Assembly: GCA_024364805.1 (NCBI GenBank)
Contig: CM044510.1
Coordinates: forward strand, 52,846,984 to 52,868,891
Direction of reading: 5' to 3'
Source of the DNA: Euprymna scolopes
Lineage: Eukaryota; Mollusca; Cephalopoda; Sepiida; Sepiolidae
DNA: 21,908 bases
Position numbers and translations under genes: made by a program. Each line of letters opens with the position of its first letter. Positions within the stretch are counted from its first letter, which is position 1. Positions 10,020 to 19,312 of this stretch are shown in pieces. The notes beneath the pieces are model-generated. The model was not told where the DNA came from and ran no database searches. It saw only the letters and a program-made list of their open reading frames with translations.

Positions 10020-10690
10020 CCAATTTACAAAATTTCCACAACTATGAAAAAAAGTGTTCCCTGTGAATGATAAGCCGAGAAGTCTGGAAGAAGTACTTTC
10101 AGGTAATGTATCTTTACCCACAGCTATCGGTGGTAGAAACGGTTTTTAGTAATTAATGAAGAAAACAAGCTTAGTTTTGGAAGTATTGAATGTGACCATC
10201 AATTTATATCCCCATTCTATTAAGAATTGGAGGCCTTCCTCTAGTGTTTCCTCCATTACCTTAAATATGTCTTCATTCGTTTTCCCTTCGTTCCTTTTAT
10301 AGTGTGCTGTCATCAGTAAATATACTCATATAACAGATTATTTTATCAGGGAAATCATTCATGAATATTAAAAATAATAAAGGTCCAAGTATCGACTCTT
10401 CAGGTACATCCGTATTTATATCAAATTGGTTAGATTACGACCGTCGAGGGCAACCTGGAGTATTTTCTTATTTAAGAAATATCTATGGCTTCTGTTGTAC
10501 CCTCCCCTACTTTGTCCAATGTATGATATATACGTTCCGAGATCAAACTTAAGATATCTGCCGGAGAATAAAGATTAGATAATATCTATCTGATAATGTT
10601 TGACGAAACCGGGATAAGAATTAAATGCCATACCTGAGTTCGATAAGAGGAAGTTGAAGAAATTCGGTAGGTATATTCGTCTATATATTG
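10020..10690 (-). pseudogene. LINE reverse-transcriptase core relic (CR1/Jockey type), opposite strand
   Basis: Read on the minus strand from about 10690: KFFNFLLSNSG, then a block reading ISERIYHTLDKVGEG and EAIDIS, corresponding to motif A territory (xALDISKAFDKVWH). Next comes VALDGRNLTN, then VPEESILGPLLFLIFMNDFP (near 10365-10410, motif B, usually VPQGSILGPxLF), then SIFTDDST with FTDD at 10309-10320 (motif C). It continues through a region corresponding to EWGxKWxVTFNxSKTKLVF and ends near LGLSFTGN at about 10060. The KAFDKVWH segment after EAIDIS is missing, which suggests an internal deletion of about 30 codons. The motif B Gln-Gly is Glu-Glu. Frames shift several times. Its sequence is unlike the plus-strand LINE next door, so it is a separate family or lineage. 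Confidence 0.8.
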
Positions 10691-10787
10691 TAAACAATCA
10701 TCGAAACGATGCAAATAAAGAAATAACGATAATAGTAATACACCTCATAAACCCTTATCTTAAAAAAAAGAAACGTCAATGCAACTA

Positions 10788-12009
10788 TTAAGTTGAGACA
10801 AAGTTCTCACGAAATTTTTAATTTTGATTTCCGGCAGTGTCTTTTCAAATAAGATGTCGTTATGATACCTTTGCCTATAAATCATTTTAAAGACTATTTT
10901 TCGCTCTATCTAATCGTTTAAATTACCATCGTTTTAAAACAATTATGTCTTCTTTTCAGAACATTGAATACAAGATTAGAAAAAACATACTAGCACAATT
11001 TTCCTATTTCAATTCAAACAAGGCCGAAAATCTGCTGAAACAGCTCGTGATATAAACGAAGCGTTTGATACTAGAACTACTGCTGAACATACAGAACAAT
11101 GGTTGTTTAAGTAAGTTCATGGCGGCGACAAAAGTCTTGAAGATGATCAGCGTAGTAGTCGGTCATCGAATGTTTAAAATGATTAATTAAGAGCTTCAGT
11201 CGAAGCCAATCCACCAACAACTGTTATGGAACTTGCTCCTGAATTACACGTAACGTATACGACGATTTCCAACGAGTTGAAAGAGATTGGAAAGAAAAAA
11301 AAACACATGATGAATGGAAGCCTGACGAATTGAACCACAACCAAAAGGAATACAATTACGAAGTGTCTCCTTGCCTACCTTTTGGTAACAAGAACAATCC
11401 GTTTCAAGACTGTGTTGTGACTTGCAATAAAAAGTGGGGGTTTTATGACAACCGGCAACACTGAGCCTAGTGGTTGGGCTCCGACAGCACTTGCTGATGC
11501 CAGAGTTGCACTGACTATTTTGTGGTCTGAGATCCATCGCATCCATTGCACTTTTTTAGATGCAGATGGGGCCATTATGACTGATAATGGATAAAATGCA
11601 TCATAAACTTAAAGCAGCACCCATTATTAGACAGCAGAAATAGCCTAAATCTCCTCCACGACACTACCTGACCGGACATTTCTAAACCGATCATACAGAA
11701 GGTGAACAAAGTGGGCTAACTCTTCCTTTTTTCACTATACTCTCCAGACCTCTTATCTACATTTTACCAATTTTTCAAGGATCTCGACTACTTTCTTCGT
11801 AAAAAATGCTTCAAATGCGTTAGAGAAATCCAAAATTCCAACAGAAGGCAATATTCTTGCGTTACTGGCATAAATACGCTTGTTTAGTGTTGACAAAAAT
11901 GGGTTGATTCTGATGGTGATAATTCTGATCAATAAAATTTTGATTGGACCGATATATTTTCATTTGAATTTAAAAATTAAAAACCGTAAGAAAGTTCTTG
12001 TAAGCCTGA
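10788..12009 (+). mobile_element. Mariner element, near full length, with degraded TIRs and TA duplications (copy B)
   Basis: The left end TTAAGTTGAGACAAAGTTCT (from 10788, after TA at 10786-10787) resembles the reverse complement of the right end, TCAGGCTTACAAGAACTTTC (ending at 12009, followed by TA at 12010-12011). Both continue into CACG/TACGG and a TTTTTAATTTT stretch, as in many mariners. The length of 1,222 bp is close to the usual 1.3 kb. The transposase relic inside runs on the plus strand. TIR divergence and numerous coding lesions indicate an old insertion. Confidence 0.8.
10945..11935 (+). pseudogene. Mariner transposase (SETMAR/Hsmar1-like), heavily mutated
   Basis: The family moves mariners by DD34D chemistry. 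Readable blocks appear in order: FQFKQGRKSAETARDINEAF (helix-turn-helix region), GGDKSLEDDQRS, TTVMELAPELHVTYTTIS, EWKPDELNHNQK, then VVTCNKKWGFYDNR where the family has VTCDEKWILYDNR. The first catalytic Asp is therefore Asn. Later LLHDTT matches LLHDNARPH with the second Asp kept, and YSPDLLSTFYQFF matches YSPDLSPTDYHFF with the third Asp replaced by Phe. The end reads LRKKCFK and TGINTLV. A possible ATG is at 10945. Many stops and frameshifts are present. It cannot be active. Confidence 0.85.
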
Positions 12010-12011
12010 TA

Positions 12012-13299
12012 TAATAGACGATGTAATTTATACTAGGTGAGCTACTCGGCGTTGCTCCGAGACGAAATACAAGTAAAACGCGTGCAACATCTTTGTTCAA
12101 AATTCATCTAATATGTATCCTCCCTTTACTCACCATTCAACACTTACCAAATTTAAATACTGAATTATTACTAGTGTTGCTCTCAAGAAATACAAAGTTT
12201 CTTGTCTAATACACAACACTATAATGTAAGTATATTGAAGAGCAATGTAGTATTTAATCTGACCTATTTTATTTAGAGGATTGGATACTGTTAGGTTTAG
12301 CATATACCACTTACCAAATCTAATACTGTGTTATTACTAATATTGCTCCTGGCCAACACCTAACTTATTTAGTAGTATACAAAACTAAAAGTGAAACACT
12401 TTGATGTTGTTCTTTTTAATTAGGAAAAGTCACTTGAAAATAACGGTTATTGTTCCTACAAAATCCAGTGTAAAAAAACACCAGCTCTATTAACGCTGTG
12501 AACATTTTGGGATGATAGAAAGGAGGCAAGTTACTCTTTTACGGTTAGTGTTCATTTGAGATTCGATTATTAGTGATTAATAACCACAGAAGATCTGATA
12601 TAGTTCGAACTTTATATGACTGATTTCTGTCCGAGATGTTGTCAATTATATGAATTGCATACAGTTAAGACATTCGCGGTAGTTAACATGTTATACGACT
12701 ATCGATGATTTCAAAAATAGAACATTAAAATGGTTATGGTGTCGATGGACAATAAAATTACTCCTGCACGTTGTTTTTTTTTTTTCTTTTATAATTACCG
12801 ATTAACTGAATTCCTTCCGGTCTTTAGATAAACTGATGACTTCTACTGCACAAACAGCATTTTAATAGCTTCCAAATGGCGGAAGTTCAAACAACCTACT
12901 TATATGCGAGTTCTCTTCAGCCATGATAGCAATTAACGTAAATGTTTTTATATGTTGAGTCAGTGTAGCACGTTTCTGTCTTTTCCCCGTTCTCGGCTTT
13001 CTCATTTTCTTTCTGAATCAGTATTCGTTCTTGCTAATTGCTTCTTTCCACGTCTGTTTATTGAGTAACTGACGTAACTGTACTCGCCGAGGTTCTCAAA
13101 ATCACTTGAAATTGTTTTTGCGCATCTATAATTAAGCGGTTTAAAAAGTAGTTAACGTTTAACGCTTCATTTAATTCGGAAATTTTAATTGTAAGATCGA
13201 TTTTGGGCGAAATTGTGTAAAAGGTATTAATGTACATTAAATAAATAAGTATACAAAAATCATGCTAAACCTCTCCTTCTCTTTATAAGTGTTTTTGTC
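12012..13299. other. Unassigned sequence with a 48-bp direct repeat
   Basis: Just beyond the mariner, GAGCTACTCGGCGTTGCTCC (12039-12058) is a GC-rich patch that resembles the ends of some RTE-type repeats. I cannot prove that. A segment beginning CACTTACCAAAT occurs at 12141-12190 and again at 12308-12357 with about three-quarters identity, so an old duplication is present. A T-rich run lies at 12773-12786. No gene is supported. Confidence 0.45.
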
Positions 13300-13805
13300 T
13301 GCCTATTTGTTTGAGGAACGATCTTTCTGAAGGTGTATCTTGTCGAATACGGGAATATTACTGTCGAAATCAGAAATTTGGATGGAATTTCGAAAAGAAC
13401 CTTTTATTCACATTATAGGGGTAGCATGTTCTTGTTTCGTCAACCATGACAGTATAGTGGTCATAGTTAATCCGCGATTGTATTTTTCGATCGCTTACAT
13501 TGAATATTGAACCATTAACTCTGGGTGATTATCACTTTTACAATTGATTTTTCGCAAGGACCCGTGGCGCAGTGGTAAGAGTGCTTGAAAAAATCAATTG
13601 TAGGCGATTGAAAAATACAATTACGAATTACTTATGATCCCTATCCAGTTATGGTCAACAGAAACATCGCATGCTACTCCCATGAAGCAAATATAGGGTT
13701 CTGTTCGAAATTTCGTCCAAATTTCCGAGGTCGACAGTAACATTCCTGAGTTCGACAAGATACACCTGAAGATGGTCGGAGGTTACATCAAACGAAACAT
13801 AGTGA
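13300..13805. repeat. Long inverted repeat (foldback) with tRNA A-box-like apex
   Basis: The left arm at about 13300-13558 and the right arm at about 13583-13805 are reverse complements over about 220 bp, at very roughly three-quarters identity. The shared landmarks, in mirror order, are GGTGTATCTTGTCGAA, the words ATTACTGTCGA/GTTACTGTCGA, GAAATTTGGA, GTAGCATG, TTGTATTTTTC and CAATTGATTTTT. The left arm has about 38 extra bases at about 13500-13538. The loop, 13559-13582, contains CCCGTGGCGCAGTGGTAAG, an excellent pol III A box, but no B box follows. Two copies of a tRNA-headed repeat inserted or duplicated head to head would explain the layout. The 82-codon minus frame over the right arm is not thought to be a gene. 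Confidence 0.75.
13559..13582 (+). promoter_or_regulatory. tRNA A-box-like sequence at foldback apex
   Basis: GTGGCGCAGTGGTAAGAGT matches the D-arm and A-box consensus (TRGCNNAGYNGG). No GWTCRANNC B box appears 30-60 bases downstream, so a working pol III promoter is not supported. It is most likely the leftover head of a SINE. Confidence 0.5.
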
Positions 13806-14738
13806 AAAATCACACTCAAGATGAAAACATATGATGAATCCAAACAATATAAATTCAATTTGGTTTTCAGCAGGTAAAAAAACTGTCGTAAAAACTTAAA
13901 CAAAATTGAAATTTGAGAGGCGCAAGTCGATTTAATGTACGTTTCTCTGTGTTTGCTGTTATATTTAAAAGCGCAGTGAAACGAAACAGAAATCTTGCCA
14001 TATTATTAGAACGCGGAAACACGAAATGGCTGAAGTGAGTTCATATGTGTAACACCGACAAGTGTTCATCGATTATCACTCCGCCATCTTTGTTGCTGGC
14101 ACTCTTCTTTTTTGCATACCGCAGCGATTTTTCTTCACAAATATAATTTTTTAAAATTTTTACTCATGAATTACCTCAAACTCCTCTTATCTACGTATGA
14201 TTTATCCATGCATTTTGTGATTACATTTCCGTTCTCATTGTAAATAATTACTGCATTTGCAGGCGCGGATGATAAATATTAAATTTGAACATAGTTTTAA
14301 GTGCTGGATTTATTAATTATATTCAATATTGCAGAAAAAAGAACCATTGTACAGAAATGAAAAAAAACAAATATAATCGCTTCCTGTGTGGTGCTGGTAA
14401 AACCTTATCTTTACTAAGCTTATACCACTTTATAGATAAAGCGTATGTAACCAAGCTGTAAACGTGTAGCGACAGCAACGCTATTTTGGAAAAAAAAAAC
14501 ATGAATATCTGCGTTTCATTTCAACTGAAAATGTTGAGGAAAATTTCTTTCATTTTTCTTTATTTACGACTTTTCTCAACTTACAACGTGTGGGTCTGTG
14601 TTAAAATGTAATGACACCGTTACACGAATAAATACATGTTTTGAATTTCGTGGAATGCAATTTGCAACTTTGTATTTGCATGAGTAAGTAATAAATGTCG
14701 ATAAATATTTTTACATATTGTTTTCATTGATAAAATCT
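13806..14738. other. Unassigned AT-rich sequence
   Basis: No gene or recognisable repeat was seen. Short A and T homopolymers only. Confidence 0.5.
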
Positions 14739-15008
14739 AATAGAAAAAAAATCTGGATTGGATACTTGACAACATTTGAACATTTTCCACGATAACACAT
14801 TCAGTCCAGTTCTCGAGAACACGACTCGACTCGACTCAACTGCCAACCTCTGCAGTGCCGGCCTCATATTCTCTCATTCATATGCAAATTAGGACGCGAT
14901 CGAACGTGATGATTTGCCGCCTTTTCGTGTCCTATCGGTCGGGTTGCGAGTCCGCACATGCTACTCTTGGAAGCCCGTCTCTGAGACTGCAGTCAGACTA
15001 CAATTTTC
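14739..15008 (+). repeat. Left flanking direct repeat of the 28-bp array (270 bp)
   Basis: This segment starts AATAGAAAAAAAATCTGG and ends CTACAATTTTC. It recurs in the same orientation at 17300-17561 on the other side of the minisatellite, at roughly three-quarters identity. It contains the octamer ATGCAAAT (14882-14889) inside a 40-bp core (14866-14905) that differs at only one base between the two copies. It also contains a palindrome GACTGCAGTC near its right end. It lacks the TG...CA ends of an LTR, and no flanking target duplication could be paired. Its identity is unknown. Confidence 0.85.
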
Positions 15009-15055
15009 AATCAACTCCTCCCTGATATCATGATCACAAAATTGGTAGGGAAGTA

Positions 15056-15076
15056 GTATCCGTCTTTGTCGGATAC
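15056..15076. repeat. Small perfect hairpin between flank and array
   Basis: GTATCCG (15056-15062) pairs perfectly with CGGATAC (15070-15076) around a 7-nt loop. It lies in the 96-bp spacer between the left flanking repeat and the array. Function is unknown and a chance origin is possible. Confidence 0.6.
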
Positions 15077-15104
15077 ATATTAGAGAAATGACGCTACTCA
15101 GCTA

Positions 15105-17165
15105 CACAAATCAAGCCCTCCATACTCGGCTAGACATAGCTAGCCGTCCATACTCGGCTAGACATAGCTAGCCGTCCATACTCGGCTAGACATAGCTAGC
15201 CCTCCATACTCGGCTAAACATAACTAGCCCTCCATACTGGGCTAGACACATCTAGCCCTCCAAACTCGGTTAGACACAGCTAGCCCTCCATACTCGGCTA
15301 GACATACCTAGCCCTCCATACTCAGCTAGACACAGCACACCCTCGATACTCGGCTAGACACAGCTAGCCCTCCATACTCGGCTAGACACAGCCTTGCCCT
15401 CAATACTCAGCTACACAGCTAGCCCGCCATACTCAGCTAGACATAGCTAGCCCTCCATACTCGGGTAGACAGAGCTAGCCCTCCAGACTCGGCTAGACAC
15501 AGCTAGCCCTCATGACTCAGCTAGACAAATCTAGCCCTCTATACTCGGCTAGAAAAATCTAGCCCTCTATACTCGGCTAGACACAGCTAGCCCTTCATGC
15601 TCGGCTTGACACAGCTAGCCCAGCATACTCGGCTAGAAACAGCTAGCCCTCCATACTCGGCTAGACATAACTAGCCCTCCATACTGTGCTAGACACATCT
15701 AGCCCTCCAAACTCGGTTAGACACAGCTAGCCCTCAATACTCGCCTAGACATACCTAGCCCTCTATACTCGGCTAGACATAGCTAGCCCTCCATACTCGG
15801 CTAGACACAGCACGCCCTCCATACTCGGCTAGACATAGCTCGCCCTCCATACTCGGCTAGACAAAGCTAGCCCTCAATACTCAGCTACACAGCTAGCCCT
15901 CCATACTCAGCCAGACATAGCTAGCCCTCCATACTCGGCTAGACAGAGCTAGCCCCCCAGACTCGGCTAGACACAGCTAGCCCTTCATGCTCGGCTTAAC
16001 GCAGCTAGCCAAGCATACTCGGCTAGACACAGCTAGCCCTCCATACTCGGCTAGACACAGATAGCCCTCCATACTCGGCTAGACACAGATAGCCCTCCAT
16101 ACTCGGCTAGACATAGCTAGCCCTCAATACTCGGCAAGACAGAGCTTGCCCTCCATACTCGGCTGGACAAATCTAGCCCTCTATACTCGGCTAGACACAG
16201 CTAGCCCTCCACACTTGGCTATACATATCTAGCCTTCCATACTCGGCTAGACAAAGCTAGCCCTCCATACTCGGCTAGACACAACTAGCCCTCCATACTC
16301 GGCTAGACACAGCTAGCACTCCATACTCGGCTAGACAAAGCTAGCCCTCCATATTCGGGTAGACACAGCTAGCTCTCCATACTCGGCTAGACACAGCTAG
16401 CCCTCCATACTCGGCAAGACACACCTAGCCCTCCATGCTCGGCTAGACACAGCTAGTCCTCCATACTCGGCTAGATACAGCTAGCCCTCCATACTCGGCT
16501 AAACACAGCTAGCCCTCTATACTCGGCTAGACATAGCTAGCCCTCCATACTCGGCTAGACACAGCTAGCCCTCCATACTCGGCTAGACATAGCTTGCCCT
16601 CAATACTCGGCTAGATATAGACAGCCCTCGATACTCGGCTAGTGCCCTCAATACTCGGCTAGATATAGACAGCCCTCGATACTCGGCTAGACACAGCTAA
16701 CCCTCCATACTCGGCTAGACATAGCTAGCCCTCCATACTCGGCTAGATATAGACAGCCCTCCATACTCGGTTAGACACAGCTAGCCCTCCATACTCGGCT
16801 AGACACAGCTAGCCCTCCATACTCGGTTAGATATAGAAAGCCCTCCATACGGGTAGACACAGCTAGCCTTCCATACTCGGCTCGATATAGCTAGCCCTCC
16901 ATACTCGGCTAGATATAGACAGCCCTCCATACTAGGCTAGACATAGCTAGCCCGCGCTACACGGCTAAACACTAGCCCATGATACGTGGTTAGGCACAGC
17001 TAGCCCACGGCCAGATACAGCTAGACACAGCTAGATACAGCTGGATACTGGTAGCTACAGACACAGCTAGACACCGATAGCCCACGGCCAGATACAGCTA
17101 GACATAGCTAGCCCACGGCTAGACACAGCTAGACAAATCTAGCCCACGACCAGACACGGCTCATT
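15105..17165. repeat. 28-bp minisatellite array, about 73 units, each with a GGCTAG/CTAGCC dyad
   Basis: The consensus unit is 28 bp: GGCTAG, a 6-base spacer (mostly ACACAG or ACATAG, also ACAAAG and ACAGAG), CTAGCC, and a 10-base linker usually beginning CTCCA. Every typical unit is thus a 6-bp dyad around a 6-nt spacer. Units are about 28 bp apart for roughly 2 kb. Variants are clustered: ATATAG-type spacers with ACAGCC at about 16610-16930, and CACGGC linkers with shortened units after about 16950. Duplicated blocks exist inside (see findings). Stem changes such as GGCTTG, GGCAAG or CACGCC are not matched by compensating changes opposite. There is no open frame across the array. Confidence 0.97.
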
Positions 17166-17299
17166 CAATTCTCCCTTTTAAAACGCTTTTTAATTTTCAA
17201 CGCGAATTTAAATTTTTCTAGGTTCGAGGCGAATCATTTAAAATTCCCCATTTCATCTTGATCGAATAGGCCCCTATATTAAAAGTCGAAATAGCTTCC
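17166..17299. other. Spacer between array and right flanking repeat
   Basis: An AT-rich spacer of about 134 bp. It shows no obvious similarity to the 96-bp spacer on the left, so the homology between the two flanks does not simply extend to the array edges. Confidence 0.6.
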
Positions 17300-17561
17300 A
17301 ATAGAAAAAAATCTGGACCAGATTTGTGGCAGCATTTGAAGATTCTCCACTCTAACACGTTCGGTCCGGTTCGCGAGAACTAGACTCACCACAACCCCGA
17401 CATCTTAACTGCGGCCTTATATTCTCTCATTCATATGCAAATTAAGACGCGATCGAACCTGATATTGTGTCGCCTTTCCGTGTCCCATCGGTCGGGTTTC
17501 AAATTAGCACATGCCACCCTTGGCAGCCCGCCTCCGTGACTGCAGTCACACTACAATTTTC
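17300..17561 (+). repeat. Right flanking direct repeat of the 28-bp array (262 bp)
   Basis: Second copy of the segment at 14739-15008, same orientation, starting AATAGAAAAAAATCTGG and ending CTACAATTTTC. The octamer ATGCAAAT is at 17434-17441 within the conserved core 17419-17458. The palindrome near the right end is longer here: GTGACTGCAGTCAC, a perfect 14-bp dyad. The copies have diverged by substitutions and small indels, so the duplication is old or the copies come from separate insertions of one repeat family. Confidence 0.85.
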
Positions 17562-18015
17562 CCTACATAAAATAAAGTATAAATCATATTTTCAGCAAAA
17601 ATTGTTTTAAACGAATGTCGATTATTCTTTTACATTTTGCAGATTATAAAAAGCTTACCTAGTAGAAAGTATTATTTTATTAAATGTTATTGTATGTTAA
17701 TAGTTTTATATTTATAAAAATCTCTTTCAGAATCATCTATTATTTGAATTCGAATATTGACACTGTAATAAATTTCTATCTTTGTAATGTGTAATCAGCG
17801 TAATTCTTTTAGCTGTCAGTAAATTATATGCTTTGCCTACAAAGAGAACATGTTATAATCTTTTAACATTGACTATATATTATAAAAGCAATCTTTCGTT
17901 TTTAGACCGTTCTCTTAAAAATATTGTGTTATTTTTCTGTCTAGACATGAAACTTGATTCATGATGTACCTTTGGAACAAAATCGAGTTGTTTTCAGCCG
18001 GAAAATGAAGCTGCT
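17562..18015. other. Unassigned AT-rich sequence
   Basis: No open frame, repeat or motif is supported. Confidence 0.5.
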
Positions 18016-18720
18016 TTGTTGTCGAAATTTAAAAAAAAAATAGAACTTGGCAGACTTAGTTCCACAAAATGTGTATACTCTACGCATGCGCAAATACTTA
18101 TTTATACATTTAGTATATATTTCAGGCAGACTCCTAGATCGTCAGAACCAGCCAACGTGTTGACAAAAGTTCCTAAGAATTGTGTAAAAAATGGTCATTG
18201 CCCACTCAGGGATGCTGCTCATGCCTCGATAATTGTAGGCATTACTCTAAACTCAAGACCCCAAGTATAAGAACCATTGCTCAAAACGATAAGGTATAAG
18301 GTTGACTCGGATGCCATTAGAGATCACATCAGAAATGCCTTATCGAATAATAGATTTTCTCTTCCAACAAGATAGTGTGTAAATGAAACTACTAAATGGT
18401 TCAAAACAGCAATGTAAGCACATGTTCTCACACAGACGTTATATAGCAAACCTCACTCTCCCCATGTGTTTACTTCTACTTGCGGAGCTAATATTGCTCA
18501 AAGGGGACATGCATACCGCAGATTCATCCGGCATAAGTCCAGTACAAAACTTTATAGACAAACAGACAAAGTCTATAGAAGCTAGAAGTAATTGTAAGAA
18601 AGAAGTAGCGACCAATATTTAGCACTACCGTTTTATAGCTACCACGAAGAAAAATATGGTTTATTCACTAAAGACATTCACTTCAAGAACACGGGGTATT
18701 ATTACAAGGGAACAAGACTA
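18016..18720 (+). other. Cluster of unrecognised short reading frames
   Basis: Two plus frames have more protein-like composition than most of the window: 84 codons at 18016-18270 and 79 codons at 18383-18622. A further stretch near 18625-18740 reads YSYHEEKYGLFTKDIHFKNT before a stop. TATATTTCAG ending at about 18124 resembles a splice acceptor. The second frame has a hydrophobic run, LTLPMCLLLLAELILL, at about residues 24-39, but it is internal and not a clean signal peptide. I recognise no family. It could be an eroded transposon, a pseudogene or chance, and a real gene is the least likely. Confidence 0.25.
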
Positions 18721-19312
18721 CCCTTTTCATCAGCACTATGAGGGTGTTTGTTAGACATTGCTATAATAACCTCATATTACAAGTACTTGTAACCATTCAT
18801 TTATCGCATTGACAATTATCAGTTGAAGTCGTTGAATCCAATTTACGTTTATCCTTAAATGGCTATTGACCTTAATAAGTACTAGCCACAAATTAAAAGA
18901 AGATCTTAAAAAGTATAAAATCCATCTCGCTTCATGCATATATATTTTTTCTTGTTAATGAGTTCAATTTGCATTAAAATAAAAATGTTCTAATTAAAAT
19001 CGCTACAAAATTTTACTTCATTTGCATATTTCAAAAGTAAGCATTAATAAAAAATGACGTTTTATAAGCATTCATCGTTAAGCAAAAATATCAGCTGGCG
19101 TGATATTGTAAACAAACAGTAACGAAATTGGATAACGACACAATCAATATTTATCTTTGTTTTATTTTATTTCATTTTTTAATTTCATTTTTTTTAGTTT
19201 CATTTTTTTTTTGCGCATCGGTCTACCGGGCAAATGATTATTCGTAATATATAATAATCAATAGAGGATTGATTCTATAATAATGCAAATGCAATCTGTA
19301 TGCATAAAACTA
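18721..19312. other. Unassigned AT-rich sequence
   Basis: Includes T-rich runs near 19170-19212 with a repeated TTTCATTTTTT word. Nothing else is supported. Confidence 0.5.

Noticed and set aside
11244-11575. Two overlapping minus-strand open frames (100 and 66 codons)
   Set aside because: They lie antisense to the mariner B transposase, whose plus-strand motifs explain the sequence.
13655-13903. 82-codon minus-strand open frame
   Set aside because: It covers the right arm of the foldback and has no domain. The left arm does not keep the frame open.
15105-17165. CRISPR-like array of regularly spaced repeats
   Set aside because: The whole 28-bp unit repeats, so there are no unique spacers. 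The context is animal DNA and there are no cas genes. It is a minisatellite.
14739-17561. LTR element with two terminal repeats
   Set aside because: The flanks lack TG/CA ends, no primer-binding site or polypurine tract is evident, the interior is only minisatellite, and no target duplication was paired.
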